Shown: positions 27,761 through 37,548, counted from the first letter of the stretch. The stretch is 64,000 nt of DNA from Hyphomicrobiales bacterium (GCA_900470285.1 UCAG01000003.1:372001-436000), one strand, 5' to 3'. The notes: generated from the letters alone by a model not told the origin. Made by a program: numbers and translations.

Positions 27761-28500
27761 GATAGTGTCCGCTTTCCTGACGGGAAGGACTGACGCTCTG
27801 CGAGTTTCTCAGCCGGAGTTTTGCGCAGCCTGACATAGAGAGCACCTTGTCCGCCGTGATGGCGTACAGCATCCTCATAGGCGCTCACATAGAGACGAAA
27901 GAGGGGGGTGGAGAACCAATGCGGCACGGCCTGTTTTAACACGCCGTCACTGCCCATGGATGTGCCTTTACCGGTAATCACCAAGACAAAGCGCAGGCCT
28001 CTGTGCCAGGCATCTGAGAGGAACCCATATAGCAGATCATGCGCTTCGTGCTGGCGCATGCCATGCAGATCAATCCGTGCCTGAATTTCAACCCGACCTT
28101 TGGCAATCTTGCGAATGGTCGGCCGGTCGATATCGTGAAGCGGATTAATAACCACTTCCTGTTTTTTACGGTTTTGCAGGGATGTTTCACCGGCTGCCTT
28201 GGCAACAGAAGCTTTAACCGGTTCAGCCTCCACACGCTGCGGAATATTAATGCCATTCTCAATATCCCATAGATGCATATCCTCGATCACAAAGGCCTGT
28301 CGTGGTTTAACCGGACGCAAAGGACGGGTTGTGCGTGCAACTGTTTCCCAGAGAATACGGTCCTCGTTTTTGAGAAAGCCAGAATTTTGTTTTGGTAAAG
28401 CTTCAGCCTGATCGGGTTCTGCTTTCGGATTTTTTGGTATTTTCATGGTATTTTTATCCGAAATGCGCATGGCAGAGCGCTTATTCTTTGTGTGTTTCAT
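27757..28500 (-). CDS. Smr-domain DNA/RNA nuclease-like protein
   Basis: This 247-residue protein has a basic, disordered N-terminus and a C-terminal Smr domain (about 140-235) with the signature ARIDLHGMRQHEAHDLL and VLVITGKGT, ending in HHGGQGALYVRLRK. Smr domains (related to the MutS2 C-terminus and YdaL/SmrA) act as endonucleases. It lies between mltA and an Xre gene, the common rhizobial context. An ATG at residue 11 (MRISDKN) is an alternative start. Confidence 0.88.
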   Translation of the reverse strand: MKHTKNKRSAMRISDKNTMKIPKNPKAEPDQAEALPKQNSGFLKNEDRILWETVARTTRPLRPVKPRQAFVIEDMHLWDIENGINIPQRVEAEPVKASVAKAAGETSLQNRKKQEVVINPLHDIDRPTIRKIAKGRVEIQARIDLHGMRQHEAHDLLYGFLSDAWHRGLRFVLVITGKGTSMGSDGVLKQAVPHWFSTPLFRLYVSAYEDAVRHHGGQGALYVRLRKTPAEKLAERQSFPSGKRTLS

Positions 28501-28504
28501 ACTG

Positions 28505-29620
28505 CTAATCCGCCATAGTTTTTCGGGGAACCAGCATTATAAAATCAGCATCATGGCGTATTCCGCCGGCAAGCTCGCCAGCCGCATCGCCGGAACCGAA
28601 AAACAGATCGCCGCGGGCAGGACCAAGAATGGCTGATCCGGTATCCTGAGCAATCATCAAATGACGAAAAACCTCGCCATTTTCTAAATTCTTATGTGTG
28701 TTTATGAAAAACGGCGTGCCAAAGCAATGATATTTACGATCCACTGCCAGCGATCTTTGTGCCGTGAGGGGTACTTTGGCAGCCGCCACCGGCCCGGATA
28801 AAGGATCATCCACCGGTGCTTCGCGGAAGAAAATATAAGACCGGTTATGCCACAGAATTTCATCAACTCGGGCAGGGTGCTTTGCCAGCCATTGCCGGAT
28901 CGACTGCATAGTGACCTTTGCAGGCTCCAGTTCACCTTTATCAATCAGAACCCGTCCTGCACCGGTAAAAGCGTGGCCTGACTTAGCCGCATAGGTCAGA
29001 CGCATCTGACTGCCATCAGCAAAGTTCAGGCGCACAGCGCCTTGTACATGGGCGAAATAGGCATCCACTCTATCGGCTACATAGGCAATTTCCAGCCCCT
29101 GATCTGCCAGCGCACCCTGATCAATCGCCTGCCGGTCAAAATATTCGCTAATCTGCTCATGATCAAACCGGCCAAACGCCATGTCCTCAGGCAAATTTTT
29201 CGGACGGTTATCCGCATCCAGCTTGATGAGATCTGGCGGTTTTCTATAAAACGGCACCGAATATTGTGCAGTTTTTACACGGGAAGCAGTAATTTCCGGC
29301 TCGTAAAAACCGGTTACAAAGCCGTCTTTCCGGTCATGGGGAATGATTTTAACGGGATAAAAGCAGCTCTCAAAGAATGCACGCGCTGCCTGCCGGTCAA
29401 TTTGTTGTCCCGCCGCCAATGAACGGGCTTGCGTGAAAACAGGTAGAAGGTCTTCAAATTGCGGGCCGAGACTGCCGCTCTTATAAAGATGTGTTTCGGC
29501 ATAGATGGCGGATTTCAAAAAAGCATAAAAGGCTGCAGCGTGATCATCTTCTGCCCAGCCCGCACAATCTGTGAAATTGAAAAGCTCAGTGGAGCAGTGC
29601 GCAGCAGACAGATCTGACAT
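28505..29620 (-). CDS. mltA: MltA, membrane-bound lytic murein transglycosylase A family
   Basis: This 371-residue protein has the MltA domain (GFVTGFYEPEITASRVKTAQYSVPFY) and C-terminal 3D domain (GTPFFINTHKNL ... MIAQDTGSAILGPARGDLFFGSGDAAG), where the Asp of AQDTG is the catalytic acid. It would cleave glycan strands of peptidoglycan to anhydro-muropeptides. ATG 29620 with AGGAG nine bases upstream is the best start; the TTG five codons upstream gives no signal peptide either. I see no Sec signal or lipobox at the N-terminus (MSDLSAAHCSTELFNF), unlike enterobacterial MltA. Confidence 0.92.
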   Translation of the reverse strand: MSDLSAAHCSTELFNFTDCAGWAEDDHAAAFYAFLKSAIYAETHLYKSGSLGPQFEDLLPVFTQARSLAAGQQIDRQAARAFFESCFYPVKIIPHDRKDGFVTGFYEPEITASRVKTAQYSVPFYRKPPDLIKLDADNRPKNLPEDMAFGRFDHEQISEYFDRQAIDQGALADQGLEIAYVADRVDAYFAHVQGAVRLNFADGSQMRLTYAAKSGHAFTGAGRVLIDKGELEPAKVTMQSIRQWLAKHPARVDEILWHNRSYIFFREAPVDDPLSGPVAAAKVPLTAQRSLAVDRKYHCFGTPFFINTHKNLENGEVFRHLMIAQDTGSAILGPARGDLFFGSGDAAGELAGGIRHDADFIMLVPRKTMAD

Positions 29621-29680
29621 AACACTGCTCCTCAAAATATTTGAAGGTCTGACAATTACCGATGCTGTTTCAGCAGCAAA

Positions 29681-29790
29681 GATAGAGCATTTCCAGTTTT
29701 TGTATAATCAGAGGAAATGCTCTATCTCTTTGTTTTTACGCATTTCCCGACGCAAAACCGGTTCCTGATTTTGCGTCGGGAAATGCTTTA
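29681..29790. repeat. Paired palindromic element between tim44 and mltA
   Basis: Two perfect hairpins lie in tandem. The first has 14-bp arms GATAGAGCATTTCC (29681-29694) and GGAAATGCTCTATC (29713-29726). The second has 18-bp arms GCATTTCCCGACGCAAAA (29740-29757) and its complement (29769-29786) around CCGGTTCCTGA. The right end, TAAAGCATTT on the minus strand, contains the tim44 stop codon. There is no T-tract on either strand right after the second stem. Confidence 0.88.
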
Positions 29791-30492
29791 ATCTTCAGCT
29801 TCCGTTGCAACCAGTTTCCAGTTCGGATCACGGTTTGCAGTATTGCGGGCAAAAGTCCAGACATCGCGGATTTCCGCAACTGTTTCCAGATCGCCGTCGA
29901 TAATATTGCCCTGTTTGTCCTGTGTCGCAGAGATCATCTCGCTGACAATACGTACCGTAACTTGTGCATCTTTGCCCTTCATATCAGCCGCAACAATTTT
30001 CGCCTGATTGATGCCGACAAAGGTGGAATTCACTTTTTCACCACGGGTTTCACGCTCTTTAATCGCAGCATCAAAACCTTCATAAACATCTTTAGAAAGC
30101 AGGTTTTTCAAAGTTTTACGATCGCCGTCGGCAAAGGACAACACAATCATCTCATAGGCCATTTTGGCACCGTTGAGGAATTCTTTCGGATCAAAACCGG
30201 CATCCTGCGCGCGAATATTGCGCAGGCCGTTGTTCAGCTCTGAGCCTTCCGGCGCCATTGCATCGATTGTTGTAAAATCTTTTGCCTGATTTTCAATTGT
30301 CTGGCGTTGCGGCAGCGAAACAACATTATCTTTCTGCTGCGAAAGAGCGGCAGTATCATCCTGACGCGTTGTATAAGGGTCAAAAGGCGGCCGTTCATTA
30401 CCTGTGCGCTTGCCCAATACACTGCGCAATTGCAGGAAAATAATCACTGCAACAATGAAGAAAAAGAATGTGCCAAAACTGAAAAAATTCAT
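29788..30492 (-). CDS. Tim44-like domain protein
   Basis: This 234-residue protein has a single N-terminal membrane anchor (FFSFGTFFFFIVAVIIFLQL), a polar linker rich in Gln/Asp, and a C-terminal Tim44/TimA domain (about 95-234: GFDPKEFLNGAKMAYEMIVLSFADGD, ISATQDKQGNIIDGD, EIRDVWTFARNTANRDPNWKLVAT). Bacterial Tim44 homologues are inner-membrane proteins of unclear function, distantly related to the mitochondrial import factor. ATG 30492 is chosen; a TTG four codons upstream has a better GGAG and cannot be excluded. Confidence 0.88.
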   Translation of the reverse strand: MNFFSFGTFFFFIVAVIIFLQLRSVLGKRTGNERPPFDPYTTRQDDTAALSQQKDNVVSLPQRQTIENQAKDFTTIDAMAPEGSELNNGLRNIRAQDAGFDPKEFLNGAKMAYEMIVLSFADGDRKTLKNLLSKDVYEGFDAAIKERETRGEKVNSTFVGINQAKIVAADMKGKDAQVTVRIVSEMISATQDKQGNIIDGDLETVAEIRDVWTFARNTANRDPNWKLVATEAED

Positions 30493-30544
30493 ACCGCTCG
30501 CCAATTATCTCCGCAGTGATCTGCCGGAACTCACAATGAACATC

Positions 30545-30645
30545 TATAGCATTTCCAGTTTAAATTGAATCCTTGTAAATGCTCTAGTATTTTGCTTTTA
30601 CGCGTATCTTGTTCCGAAAACCGGTTCTCACTTTTCGGGATACGC
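30545..30645. repeat. Paired palindromic element upstream of tim44
   Basis: Same layout as the copy at 29681-29790. The first hairpin is TATAGCATTT...AAATGCTCTA (30545-30586). The second has outer arms GCGTATC (30602-30608) / GATACGC (30639-30645) and inner CCGAAAA (30614-30620) / TTTTCGG (30632-30638) around CCGGTTCTCAC. This copy is more decayed. Confidence 0.8.
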
Positions 30646-30959
30646 TCCAGCTATTCAGTCTCAGGTTTTGCCTGTACTGATAAATTATACAATATCTTTT
30701 TTACAGATCATATTCAGAATATGCTTTATCAAGCCTGATATTTATATCGCAAAAGCCTTCGATACGCCGTCATCAGTCATAAATCTGCTAAAAGATACCA
30801 TAAAAACGCTATGTTTTAAAAAAATATATAGTTCACCGCATTCCGGCATTCAAATGCCAAACCGGCATTCTTATCTGTATATCCTGTTTAAACTCATAAT
30901 CCGGCATATTTACGGTAAAATCCGCCCATGCCGCTCCAGTATCAAGAGGTCAATCACCC
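30646..30959. other. A+T-rich intergenic region upstream of fxsA
   Basis: These 314 bp hold no gene I trust. An open frame begins at 30668 but has no ribosome site and an unnatural composition. A short direct repeat CCGGCATTC occurs twice near 30844-30871. The fxsA promoter and the promoter of the divergent tim44 operon must lie here or in the adjoining repeat. Confidence 0.5.
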
Positions 30960-31511
30960 GTGACAAAAATGCTTGGTCCGATCAGCCTGCTGCTGTTTTT
31001 AGCCCTGCCATTTATAGAGATTGCCGGTTTTGTCATCGTCGGTTCAGAAATCGGTGTGCTGGCAACGCTTGGTTTGATTATCCTCAGTGCAGTTCTGGGT
31101 TTTGCATTATTACGCCGTCAGGGACTGAGCCTGCTTAACCAGATGAAAGCAGAAACTGCCGCAGGGCGCGCACCGCAACGTGAAATCATTCACGGAACGT
31201 TGCTGATTTTTGCCGGGATTTTGCTGATTATTCCGGGATTTTTGACCGATATTATCGGACTTTTGCTGTTTATTCCGTTTATACGCGATCTGATCTGGAA
31301 CCGTTTTTTGCGCAACCGTGTGGTGATGGCGACAGATTTTCAAACAGGCAGTGCCGGCTACCAGCCTTACGGACAAAGACATACGTCACAGGATGACGAT
31401 ATTATTGATCTCGACCCTGAGGATTATTCCAGTTCATCGGATGAGGATAAAAAGAGTAAGAACTCTCCATGGAACACAGATCCGAAAGAGATTGAAGACA
31501 ACAGAAAATGA
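30960..31511 (+). CDS. fxsA: FxsA family inner-membrane protein
   Basis: This 183-residue protein has three membrane segments (about 5-25, 28-50 and 78-105) with the family pattern FIEIAGFVIVGSEIGVLATL and LLIIPGFLTDIIGLLLFIPFIR, then a long acidic Ser-rich cytoplasmic tail. FxsA (suppressor of F exclusion of phage T7 in E. coli) has no assigned biochemical role. Start is GTG 30960 with AGAGG upstream; an ATG three codons later is possible. It is in the usual rhizobial position between the tim44 gene and secB. Confidence 0.9.
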   Translation: MTKMLGPISLLLFLALPFIEIAGFVIVGSEIGVLATLGLIILSAVLGFALLRRQGLSLLNQMKAETAAGRAPQREIIHGTLLIFAGILLIIPGFLTDIIGLLLFIPFIRDLIWNRFLRNRVVMATDFQTGSAGYQPYGQRHTSQDDDIIDLDPEDYSSSSDEDKKSKNSPWNTDPKEIEDNRK

Positions 31512-31835
31512 ATATGCAGCTTGAAAATCACAGAGCAGCATAATTTATTGCCGGTACTGCGTTTTTACGCCTGTCTTTTTAGTATTATCAAATAATGCGC
31601 CGCGTTATTGCCTGTAAAAGGTACATATGCTAGCCAAAAGACACATGTTTCGGATTGCTTTTGCAACAGCCATTGTTTTCTGAAATCAGGGGTTCAATTT
31701 TATGGTTCAATTGCTTCTTACGAAGTTTGTTTTACAATAAAATTGTATAAGCTTTCAAAGTGTTACAGCACAAGTCATGTGTTGTCATACTGTTCGACGG
31801 TCTGTCGATCATCGTTAACAAAAAGGTATATGATA
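31512..31835 (+). promoter_or_regulatory. fxsA-secB intergenic region
   Basis: The 324-bp gap contains the direct repeat GGTTCAATT (twice near 31692-31713) and an A+T-rich stretch, but no convincing gene. secB is preceded by AAAAAGG. A promoter is expected in 31730-31800; I cannot place it exactly. Confidence 0.4.
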
Positions 31836-32321
31836 ATGGCAGAGACGCCAAACGAAGCACAGAACGGTAACGGTAGTGCACAGCCATCCCTCAACATTCT
31901 GGCTCAGTATATCAAGGATTTTTCCTTTGAAAGCCCGAATGCACCACTTTCCCTGCGTCCGCGTGAAAATGCGCCAAACATCAGCATCAATGTTAATGTG
32001 AACGCAAATCCGATCGCCGAGGGTGATTTTGACGTTGTTCTGACCCTGACCGCACAGGCCGGTGAAGGCAAAGAAGTTCTGTTCAGCACAGAGCTGGTTT
32101 ATGGCGGTGTTTTCCGCATTCAGAACATTCCGCAGGAACATATGCTGCCGATCCTGTTCATCGAATGCCCGCGTTTGCTGTTCCCGTTTGCCCGTCAGAT
32201 CATTGCTGATGCAACACGCAATGGCGGCTTCCCGCCGCTGATGATCGACCCGATCGATTTCGCCACCATGTTCCAGCAGCGTATGGCTGAAGAACAGGCA
32301 AAAGCTCAGGTTAAAAACTAA
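31836..32321 (+). CDS. secB: SecB, protein-export chaperone
   Basis: SecB is a tetrameric cytosolic chaperone that holds preproteins unfolded and hands them to SecA. The 161-residue protein has the family core [38 protein letters not shown] and [36 protein letters not shown] 31836 gives [11 protein letters not shown]; an ATG two codons upstream is also possible. The terminator after it is strong. Confidence 0.97.
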   Translation: MAETPNEAQNGNGSAQPSLNILAQYIKDFSFESPNAPLSLRPRENAPNISINVNVNANPIAEGDFDVVLTLTAQAGEGKEVLFSTELVYGGVFRIQNIPQEHMLPILFIECPRLLFPFARQIIADATRNGGFPPLMIDPIDFATMFQQRMAEEQAKAQVKN

Positions 32322-32340
32322 GCTATCTGAAGAGTTTTTA

Positions 32341-32380
32341 AAAAGCCGCTGCGTCTCAGACACAGCGGCTTTTTTATTTT
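32341..32380. terminator. Bidirectional terminator between secB and dnaQ
   Basis: AGCCGCTG (32344-32351) pairs with CAGCGGCT (32363-32370), flanked by AAAA on the left and a T-tract to 32380 on the right. It serves convergent secB and dnaQ. Confidence 0.92.
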
Positions 32381-32390
32381 CGAACAGTCA

Positions 32391-33092
32391 TCAATTCAGA
32401 TATTTTTTCCAGATTGCCTTATCGCCCATTTTATCAATGAGCTTCTGATGCGCAGCAAGATCATCAGCAGTCAGGCGTGAGGGCAGGGGTTGAGGGCGCG
32501 CTTTCAGAACAATCTCAGCAACAGGTTCATTTCCGTTCTTGTCTTCATTGGCAGATTGCACACTCAAACCCAAGGATGTCTGACGGCCGCCGAGCAGCTC
32601 AATATAAACTTCCGCCAGCAATTCCGTATCGAGCAAGGCGCCGTGCAATTTACGATGCGCATTATCGACGCCATAGCGCTTACACAGTGCATCCAGCGTG
32701 TTTGGGCCCATCGGATGCTTGCGTCGCGCCAAAGCCAGTGTATCAATCACTACGTCGGTAGAAATCGGTGTCCGGTTAATGCGCTCCAGTTCGGCATTCA
32801 GAAAGCCGATATCGAACATCGCATTATGCGCGACCAGTTTAGCGCCTTCGATAAAGGTCAGAAATTTATCCGCAATTTCAGGAAAAGTCGGCTTATCCAG
32901 CAGGCTTTCATCGGTAATACCGTGTACGGCCAATGCATCCGGATGGACCTTTTTGCCCTGCGGATTGATATAGATATGGAATGTTTTTCCGGTGATGAAT
33001 TTATTCACCATCTCGATACAGCCGATTTCAATCACCCGGTCTTCATTTTTCTCAAGGCCGGTGGTTTCCGTATCGAAAACAATCTCGCGCAT
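32391..33092 (-). CDS. dnaQ: DNA polymerase III epsilon subunit (proofreading exonuclease)
   Basis: This 233-residue DEDDh exonuclease has ExoI FDTETTGLE (the two acidic residues), ExoII HNAMFDIGFLNAEL and ExoIII HRKLHGALLDTELLAEVY (His and Asp). The C-terminal ~50 residues are the linker and alpha-binding tail. It corrects errors made by DnaE. dnaQ, coaE, aroE, maf and ppsR run in one direction, the conserved rhizobial order next to the origin. It is 19 bp from coaE. Confidence 0.96.
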   Translation of the reverse strand: MREIVFDTETTGLEKNEDRVIEIGCIEMVNKFITGKTFHIYINPQGKKVHPDALAVHGITDESLLDKPTFPEIADKFLTFIEGAKLVAHNAMFDIGFLNAELERINRTPISTDVVIDTLALARRKHPMGPNTLDALCKRYGVDNAHRKLHGALLDTELLAEVYIELLGGRQTSLGLSVQSANEDKNGNEPVAEIVLKARPQPLPSRLTADDLAAHQKLIDKMGDKAIWKKYLN

Positions 33093-33111
33093 AGTTCGTC
33101 CTGTAAATTGC

Positions 33112-33702
33112 TTATGCAGATGGGTTTAGCAGCTTTTCTAAAATCTCTGACACTTGCTGACGGGCAAATTCTTTATCCTGCCCCGTATCAACAATAAAAT
33201 CGGCTTTTGCGCGTTTTTCAGCATCCGGCATCTGACGTGCCAAAATAGACTGAAATTTCTCTTCTGTCATATTCTCACGGGAAAGCACTCTTTCCCGTTG
33301 CATTTCATAAGGCGCACTAACCACAAGGATTTGATCCACACGGTTCGTTCCGCCGGTTTCAAACAGCAGCGGAATATCCAGAACCACCAGTTTGGCACCT
33401 TTGGCCTCAGCAGCGCGCAAAAACTGCTGTTCTTTTGCATGGACAAGCGGATGAACAATGTTCTCAAGCTTTTTAAGCTGATCCGGCTTGCCCAGAACGC
33501 TGGCCGACAGAATTTTACGATCAATTTGCCCATCAATAACAGCTTCTGGAAAAGCTTCTGCAATCAGCGGCACGGCTTCAGACTGATAAAGCTGGTGGAC
33601 TGTCGCATCGGCATCATAAACCGGCACACCTTTATCCGCAAAAATCTGTGCGGTTGTGGATTTTCCCATGCCGATTGAACCGGTCAGTCCCAGCTTGATC
33701 AT
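33112..33702 (-). CDS. coaE: Dephospho-CoA kinase
   Basis: CoaE phosphorylates the 3'-OH of dephospho-CoA, the last step of CoA synthesis. The 196-residue P-loop kinase begins [18 protein letters not shown], with GSIGMGKS at 8-15, then [13 protein letters not shown] and [13 protein letters not shown]. Start ATG 33702 is chosen; the five-codon extension begins with TTG inside the aroE end. With coaA at 18.3 kb, two CoA enzymes are in the window. Confidence 0.96.
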   Translation of the reverse strand: MIKLGLTGSIGMGKSTTAQIFADKGVPVYDADATVHQLYQSEAVPLIAEAFPEAVIDGQIDRKILSASVLGKPDQLKKLENIVHPLVHAKEQQFLRAAEAKGAKLVVLDIPLLFETGGTNRVDQILVVSAPYEMQRERVLSRENMTEEKFQSILARQMPDAEKRAKADFIVDTGQDKEFARQQVSEILEKLLNPSA

Positions 33703-33713
33703 AAGTCTGCCTA

Positions 33714-34565
33714 TCAAGATTTTTGAACATCATCCAATATGATCTGGCGTAACTCATCTGTCACCTCAGGACGTACACCAAACCAATGTTCAAAGCCCGG
33801 CACCGCCTGATGCAGCAACATGCCAAGGCCGTCCACACAGCGTAAACCAGCCTGACGCGCCTGATATAAAAACGGTGTTTCCAAAGGAATATAGACAATA
33901 TCTGTTGCAACCGCACCGGCTTTGGCTGCAGAGAAATCAAGCGGAAAAGCTTCTGCCTCATCATGACCGCTCATACCCAGTGACGTTGTATTCACAATCA
34001 CATCGGCAGAGCTGACAAAACCCTGTGCCTTATCCCAACCGGCAGCTTCAATTTTTGAGCCAAAATGACCGGCCAGAACCTGCGCCCTCTCTATAGTGCG
34101 GTTCACCACGATAATCTTTTCAAAACCACGGTTCAGCAAAGCATAGAGAACAGCGCGACTGGCACCCCCGGCACCCAGCACTAAAGCAGTTTGGCCGCCT
34201 TTGTCCCAATCCGGCAATTGCGCATCAAGATTTGCAGCAAAACCATAGGCATCCGTATTACCGCCATTGAGCTTGTTTTCCGCATCTATCCACAGGGTAT
34301 TCACAGCCCCGATGGCCTCCGCTGCCGCATCACGTTTTTCACATAATGCAAAGGCAGTTTCCTTATGCGGAATGGTCACATTCCCGCCGCGTAAGCCTTG
34401 TTCTGCAAGGGTTTTAGCAAAATGCGGAAAGTTCTCGGGGCTGTTTTCAATTGCCTTGTAAGAACCGCTTAAACCATAGCGTTGCAGCCAGTAATTGTGG
34501 ATTAAAGGTGAGCGCGAATGTTTAATCGGAAAACCGGTTACAAAAGCCTGTTTCATCTCAGCCAT
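33714..34565 (-). CDS. aroE: Shikimate 5-dehydrogenase
   Basis: AroE reduces 3-dehydroshikimate with NADPH in aromatic amino acid synthesis. The 283-residue protein shows the substrate loop [14 protein letters not shown], the catalytic Lys in [11 protein letters not shown], Asp in GGNTDAYGF, and the NADP site [15 protein letters not shown] with NRT. Start ATG 34565 has AGAGGA upstream and overlaps the maf end by eight bases; an ATG three codons later is the alternative. Confidence 0.96.
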   Translation of the reverse strand: MAEMKQAFVTGFPIKHSRSPLIHNYWLQRYGLSGSYKAIENSPENFPHFAKTLAEQGLRGGNVTIPHKETAFALCEKRDAAAEAIGAVNTLWIDAENKLNGGNTDAYGFAANLDAQLPDWDKGGQTALVLGAGGASRAVLYALLNRGFEKIIVVNRTIERAQVLAGHFGSKIEAAGWDKAQGFVSSADVIVNTTSLGMSGHDEAEAFPLDFSAAKAGAVATDIVYIPLETPFLYQARQAGLRCVDGLGMLLHQAVPGFEHWFGVRPEVTDELRQIILDDVQKS

Positions 34566-35157
34566 CAATAATTCCTCTGGCACGTAATTCTTTCAGCAAA
34601 GGCAGCAATGGCAGACCGACAATGGTGAAATAATCACCGTCAATTTTGTCAAAAAGCTGAATGCCTTCACCCTCAACCTGATAAGCACCAACACTGGAAA
34701 GCGCAATATCGCCGACACGCGCCAGATGACGACCGATAAAGCCTGGTTCCAGATGACGCATAGTCATATAAGCCACCGAAACATGACGCCATACGGTCTG
34801 GCCATTCTGAACCAGTACCACAGCACTGTTCAGCTGATGGGTTTTACCCGATAAAGCCAGAAGATGGCGGCGTGCGCCGTCCATATCCGCAGGTTTGTGA
34901 AAAATTTCATTGCCAAGCGACAATGTCTGATCACAACCGATAATCAGTGCATGCGGAAAACGTTCGCTCACTTCTTCCGCTTTGGTTTCCGCAAGGATCA
35001 GCGCCACGTCTTCCGGCGTTGCACCGGTTTCATATAGCGGTGCCTCCACCGCGCGCTCATCAATATTAGCTTTCTGCGATGTAAACTGAATGCCCGCATT
35101 TTTTAAAAGTGCTGCACGAAAAGGGCTTTGAGAAGCAAGGATCAAAGGCAGTGCCAT
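34558..35157 (-). CDS. maf: Maf family nucleotide pyrophosphatase
   Basis: Maf proteins hydrolyse non-canonical nucleoside triphosphates (house-cleaning). The 199-residue protein begins [22 protein letters not shown], the family SxSPxR motif, then IDERAVE, the conserved [11 protein letters not shown] and [19 protein letters not shown] 35157 has GGAG 8 bases upstream. It overlaps aroE. The gap to ppsR (111 bp) may hold a promoter. Confidence 0.94.
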   Translation of the reverse strand: MALPLILASQSPFRAALLKNAGIQFTSQKANIDERAVEAPLYETGATPEDVALILAETKAEEVSERFPHALIIGCDQTLSLGNEIFHKPADMDGARRHLLALSGKTHQLNSAVVLVQNGQTVWRHVSVAYMTMRHLEPGFIGRHLARVGDIALSSVGAYQVEGEGIQLFDKIDGDYFTIVGLPLLPLLKELRARGIIDG

Positions 35158-35268
35158 ATTGAAAACTCCGTTCAAATATCAAAAAGATCACTGCCATATA
35201 CGCAGCTCAAAATACTTCTCTGAAGAATATCAGATATTTCACCGCACAGCACAGTGAAAAAATACCGA

Positions 35269-36099
35269 TCAATCATCTGTCCTGACACGGGGGCGCAAAG
35301 CCAGAATAGCTGCAGCGGTCTCTTCGATTGAGCGACGCGTAACATCAATCACCGGCCAGTTATTGCGCTCGCAAATATTGCGCGCATAAGCCAGTTCCTG
35401 TGCAATATTAATACGATCCGTATAGCTTTCCGTATCCAGCCCCGGAGATGTACCCAGCATCCGGTTCTGACGGATATGGGAAATACGCTCGGCGCTAGCA
35501 ATCAGTCCGACAACAAGCGGCTTTTTCACATGAAGCAGCGCTTCCGGCAGCGGTATGCCTAAAACCAACGGAATATTAGCCGTTTTGATCCCGCGATTGG
35601 CCAGATAAATGCTGGTTGGCGTTTTGGATGTACGTGAAATACCGATCAGAATAATGTCGGCTTCTTCCAGATCAGGCGGCAACTGCCCGTCATCATGTTC
35701 CATTGTGAAATTCAGAGCATCAATTCGGCGGAAATAATCAGCATCCAGCACATGTTGCGCACTGGCGCGGCGATGGGCAGGAGCACCAAGATAAGACTGA
35801 AAAGTCGCCAGCACCGGTTCCAGCACCGAAACACTCGGAATGCCCATCTGTGAACAGGCTTCATCAATTTTCAAAGCCAGTTTCTGATCCACCACTGTGT
35901 AGAGAACAATGCCTGGTTCGGCATCAATGTTTTCCAGAATTTTAGCCAGCTGTTTCTCGGTTCGGATCAGCGGATACATATGCTCAATCGCCCGCGCATG
36001 GCTGTATTGAGCGGCCGCCGCACGGCCTGCAGCAAGGAGAGTCTCTCCTGTTGCATCTGAAATCAGATGAAGATGAAAGTAAGAAAGAGTCTTTGTCAC
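35269..36099 (-). CDS. ppsR: Pyruvate, phosphate dikinase regulatory protein (DUF299/PSRP)
   Basis: This kinase/pyrophosphorylase inactivates and reactivates pyruvate phosphate dikinase or PEP synthase. Its ~276 residues include [14 protein letters not shown], the P-loop-like [22 protein letters not shown] and a C-terminal [19 protein letters not shown] start at GTG 36099 ([18 protein letters not shown]), where family similarity begins; an in-frame ATG at 36192 would add 31 residues of unlike composition. It is the homologue of RP001, the gene that flanks Caulobacter and Rickettsia origins opposite hemE, and here it stands in the same place. Confidence 0.9.
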   Translation of the reverse strand: MTKTLSYFHLHLISDATGETLLAAGRAAAAQYSHARAIEHMYPLIRTEKQLAKILENIDAEPGIVLYTVVDQKLALKIDEACSQMGIPSVSVLEPVLATFQSYLGAPAHRRASAQHVLDADYFRRIDALNFTMEHDDGQLPPDLEEADIILIGISRTSKTPTSIYLANRGIKTANIPLVLGIPLPEALLHVKKPLVVGLIASAERISHIRQNRMLGTSPGLDTESYTDRINIAQELAYARNICERNNWPVIDVTRRSIEETAAAILALRPRVRTDD

Positions 36100-36179
36100 A
36101 GATTTCTCACATCCCTGTTGATGGCTGTGTGTAAAAAGTACCGGCTCTGAGACGTCTTTCTCTGCCTGTTGATTTAAAC

Positions 36180-36522
36180 AGGATTCATCCACAGCGCGCC
36201 TGACTGTATATTCGTGACAATAAACACTGTGGGTAACAGGAGCAATTCAAAGATGGAAAGAATTCATTCAATGGTTGTCCACAGGATAGCATGAATGATA
36301 TTTTCAATAAGTATCAGTTTTTATTGATGAATTTTTGGTCGCATTGCTTTTTCCAGATCGATGGGCAATTTATCCACATCAGCCGGTTTTCATGATCAGC
36401 CTGTGGGAAAACTCAGGGAAACATTTAATCCCCGTTATCAACAGACTCTAAGAATCATAAGAATCCAAAAATCATCACTTTCTTTATGGGATAACCGGGG
36501 AAAACCGGTGTGGGTAAATCGC
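36180..36522. other. Probable chromosomal replication origin (oriC)
   Basis: The gap between ppsR and hemE carries a cluster of DnaA-box-like 9-mers: TTATCCACA (perfect) at 36370; one-mismatch boxes at 36185, 36228 (reverse), 36275, 36435 and 36509 (reverse); and a two-mismatch box at 36402 (reverse). An A+T-rich stretch lies at 36285-36350. Three GANTC (CcrM) sites occur within 22 bp at 36444, 36452 and 36461, and one more at 36182. The hemE side of the alphaproteobacterial origin is well established in Caulobacter and Sinorhizobium. ParAB with parS lies 7-10 kb away. Confidence 0.85.
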
Positions 36523-37548
36523 ATGACACGTAAAGTTCTGAACGTTCTCAAAGGTGAAACCGTCTTTCCACCACCAATCTGGATGATGAGACAAGCAGGA
36601 CGTTATCTCCCGGAATATCGTCAGACACGACAGCAGGCAGGAAGCTTTCTTGATCTGTGCTATAATCCTGAACTGGCAACTGAAGTGACACTTCAGCCTA
36701 TTCGCCGTTATGGCTTTGATGCAGCCATTCTCTTTTCAGATATTCTTGTCATCCCTCATGTTCTTGGACGTGACCTTCGCTTTGAAGAAGGAAGGGGACC
36801 TTTAATGACACCTGTGACAGTTGATGAAATCAAAGATCTCGACATTACAGGTAAAGCAGCCAAATTAAGCGCTGTTTATGAAACCGTCAGCCGTTTGCGC
36901 GAGCAATTGCCGAATGAAACCACGCTGCTCGGATTTTGCGGTGCCCCGTGGACTGTTGCCACCTATATGATCGCCGGTCACGGCACGCCGGATCAAGCAC
37001 CGGCACGTCTGTTTGCCTATCAGCACCGCGATGTTTTCATTAAACTGCTGACTGATCTTGCAGATATTTCTGCGGAATATCTGATTGAGCAGCTTAATTA
37101 CGGTGCCGATGCGGTTCAGATCTTCGATTCATGGTCCGGTGTGCTGGATGAAGATTGCTTTGAAGATTTCTGTATCAAGCCGGTTGCCCGCATTGTTAAA
37201 AAAGTTCGCGAAACCCATCCTGAAGCTGTGATTATCGGTTTTCCGAAAGGAGCAGGGATGCTCTATCGGGATTACCGCGCCAAAACCGGCGTAAATGCTC
37301 TTGGGCTGGACTGGTCTGTTCCTTTGAACTTCGCTCAAGAATTACAGCAACAAGGCACTGTACAAGGCAATCTGGACCCGCTGCGTGTGGTTGCCGGTGG
37401 TAAGGCTCTCGATGAAGGCGTGGATGTTATTCTCGAAAAACTGGGGCAGGGACCGCTGATCTTTAATCTTGGTCACGGAATTACACCTCAGGCGCCGCTC
37501 GAAAATGTCGCTCAAATGGTCAATCGTATCCGTCAGGCAGGTGCATAA
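36523..37548 (+). CDS. hemE: Uroporphyrinogen decarboxylase
   Basis: HemE decarboxylates uroporphyrinogen III to coproporphyrinogen III in heme synthesis. The 341-residue protein starts [12 protein letters not shown] at ATG 36523 and shows [17 protein letters not shown] with the catalytic Arg, [19 protein letters not shown] with the catalytic Asp, and [16 protein letters not shown]. The reading frame stays open to 36361, but those 54 extra codons translate DnaA boxes and are not conserved protein. It overlaps hemJ by one base (TAATG). Confidence 0.96.
   Translation: MTRKVLNVLKGETVFPPPIWMMRQAGRYLPEYRQTRQQAGSFLDLCYNPELATEVTLQPIRRYGFDAAILFSDILVIPHVLGRDLRFEEGRGPLMTPVTVDEIKDLDITGKAAKLSAVYETVSRLREQLPNETTLLGFCGAPWTVATYMIAGHGTPDQAPARLFAYQHRDVFIKLLTDLADISAEYLIEQLNYGADAVQIFDSWSGVLDEDCFEDFCIKPVARIVKKVRETHPEAVIIGFPKGAGMLYRDYRAKTGVNALGLDWSVPLNFAQELQQQGTVQGNLDPLRVVAGGKALDEGVDVILEKLGQGPLIFNLGHGITPQAPLENVAQMVNRIRQAGA

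Noticed and set aside
30668-30959. Open frame upstream of fxsA
   Set aside because: It runs into fxsA in another frame, is Ile/Lys/Phe-rich from A+T-rich DNA and lacks a ribosome site.
36361-36522. 54-codon N-terminal extension of hemE
   Set aside because: It translates DnaA boxes and GANTC sites of the origin, has no family similarity, and the HemE sequence starts at 36523.
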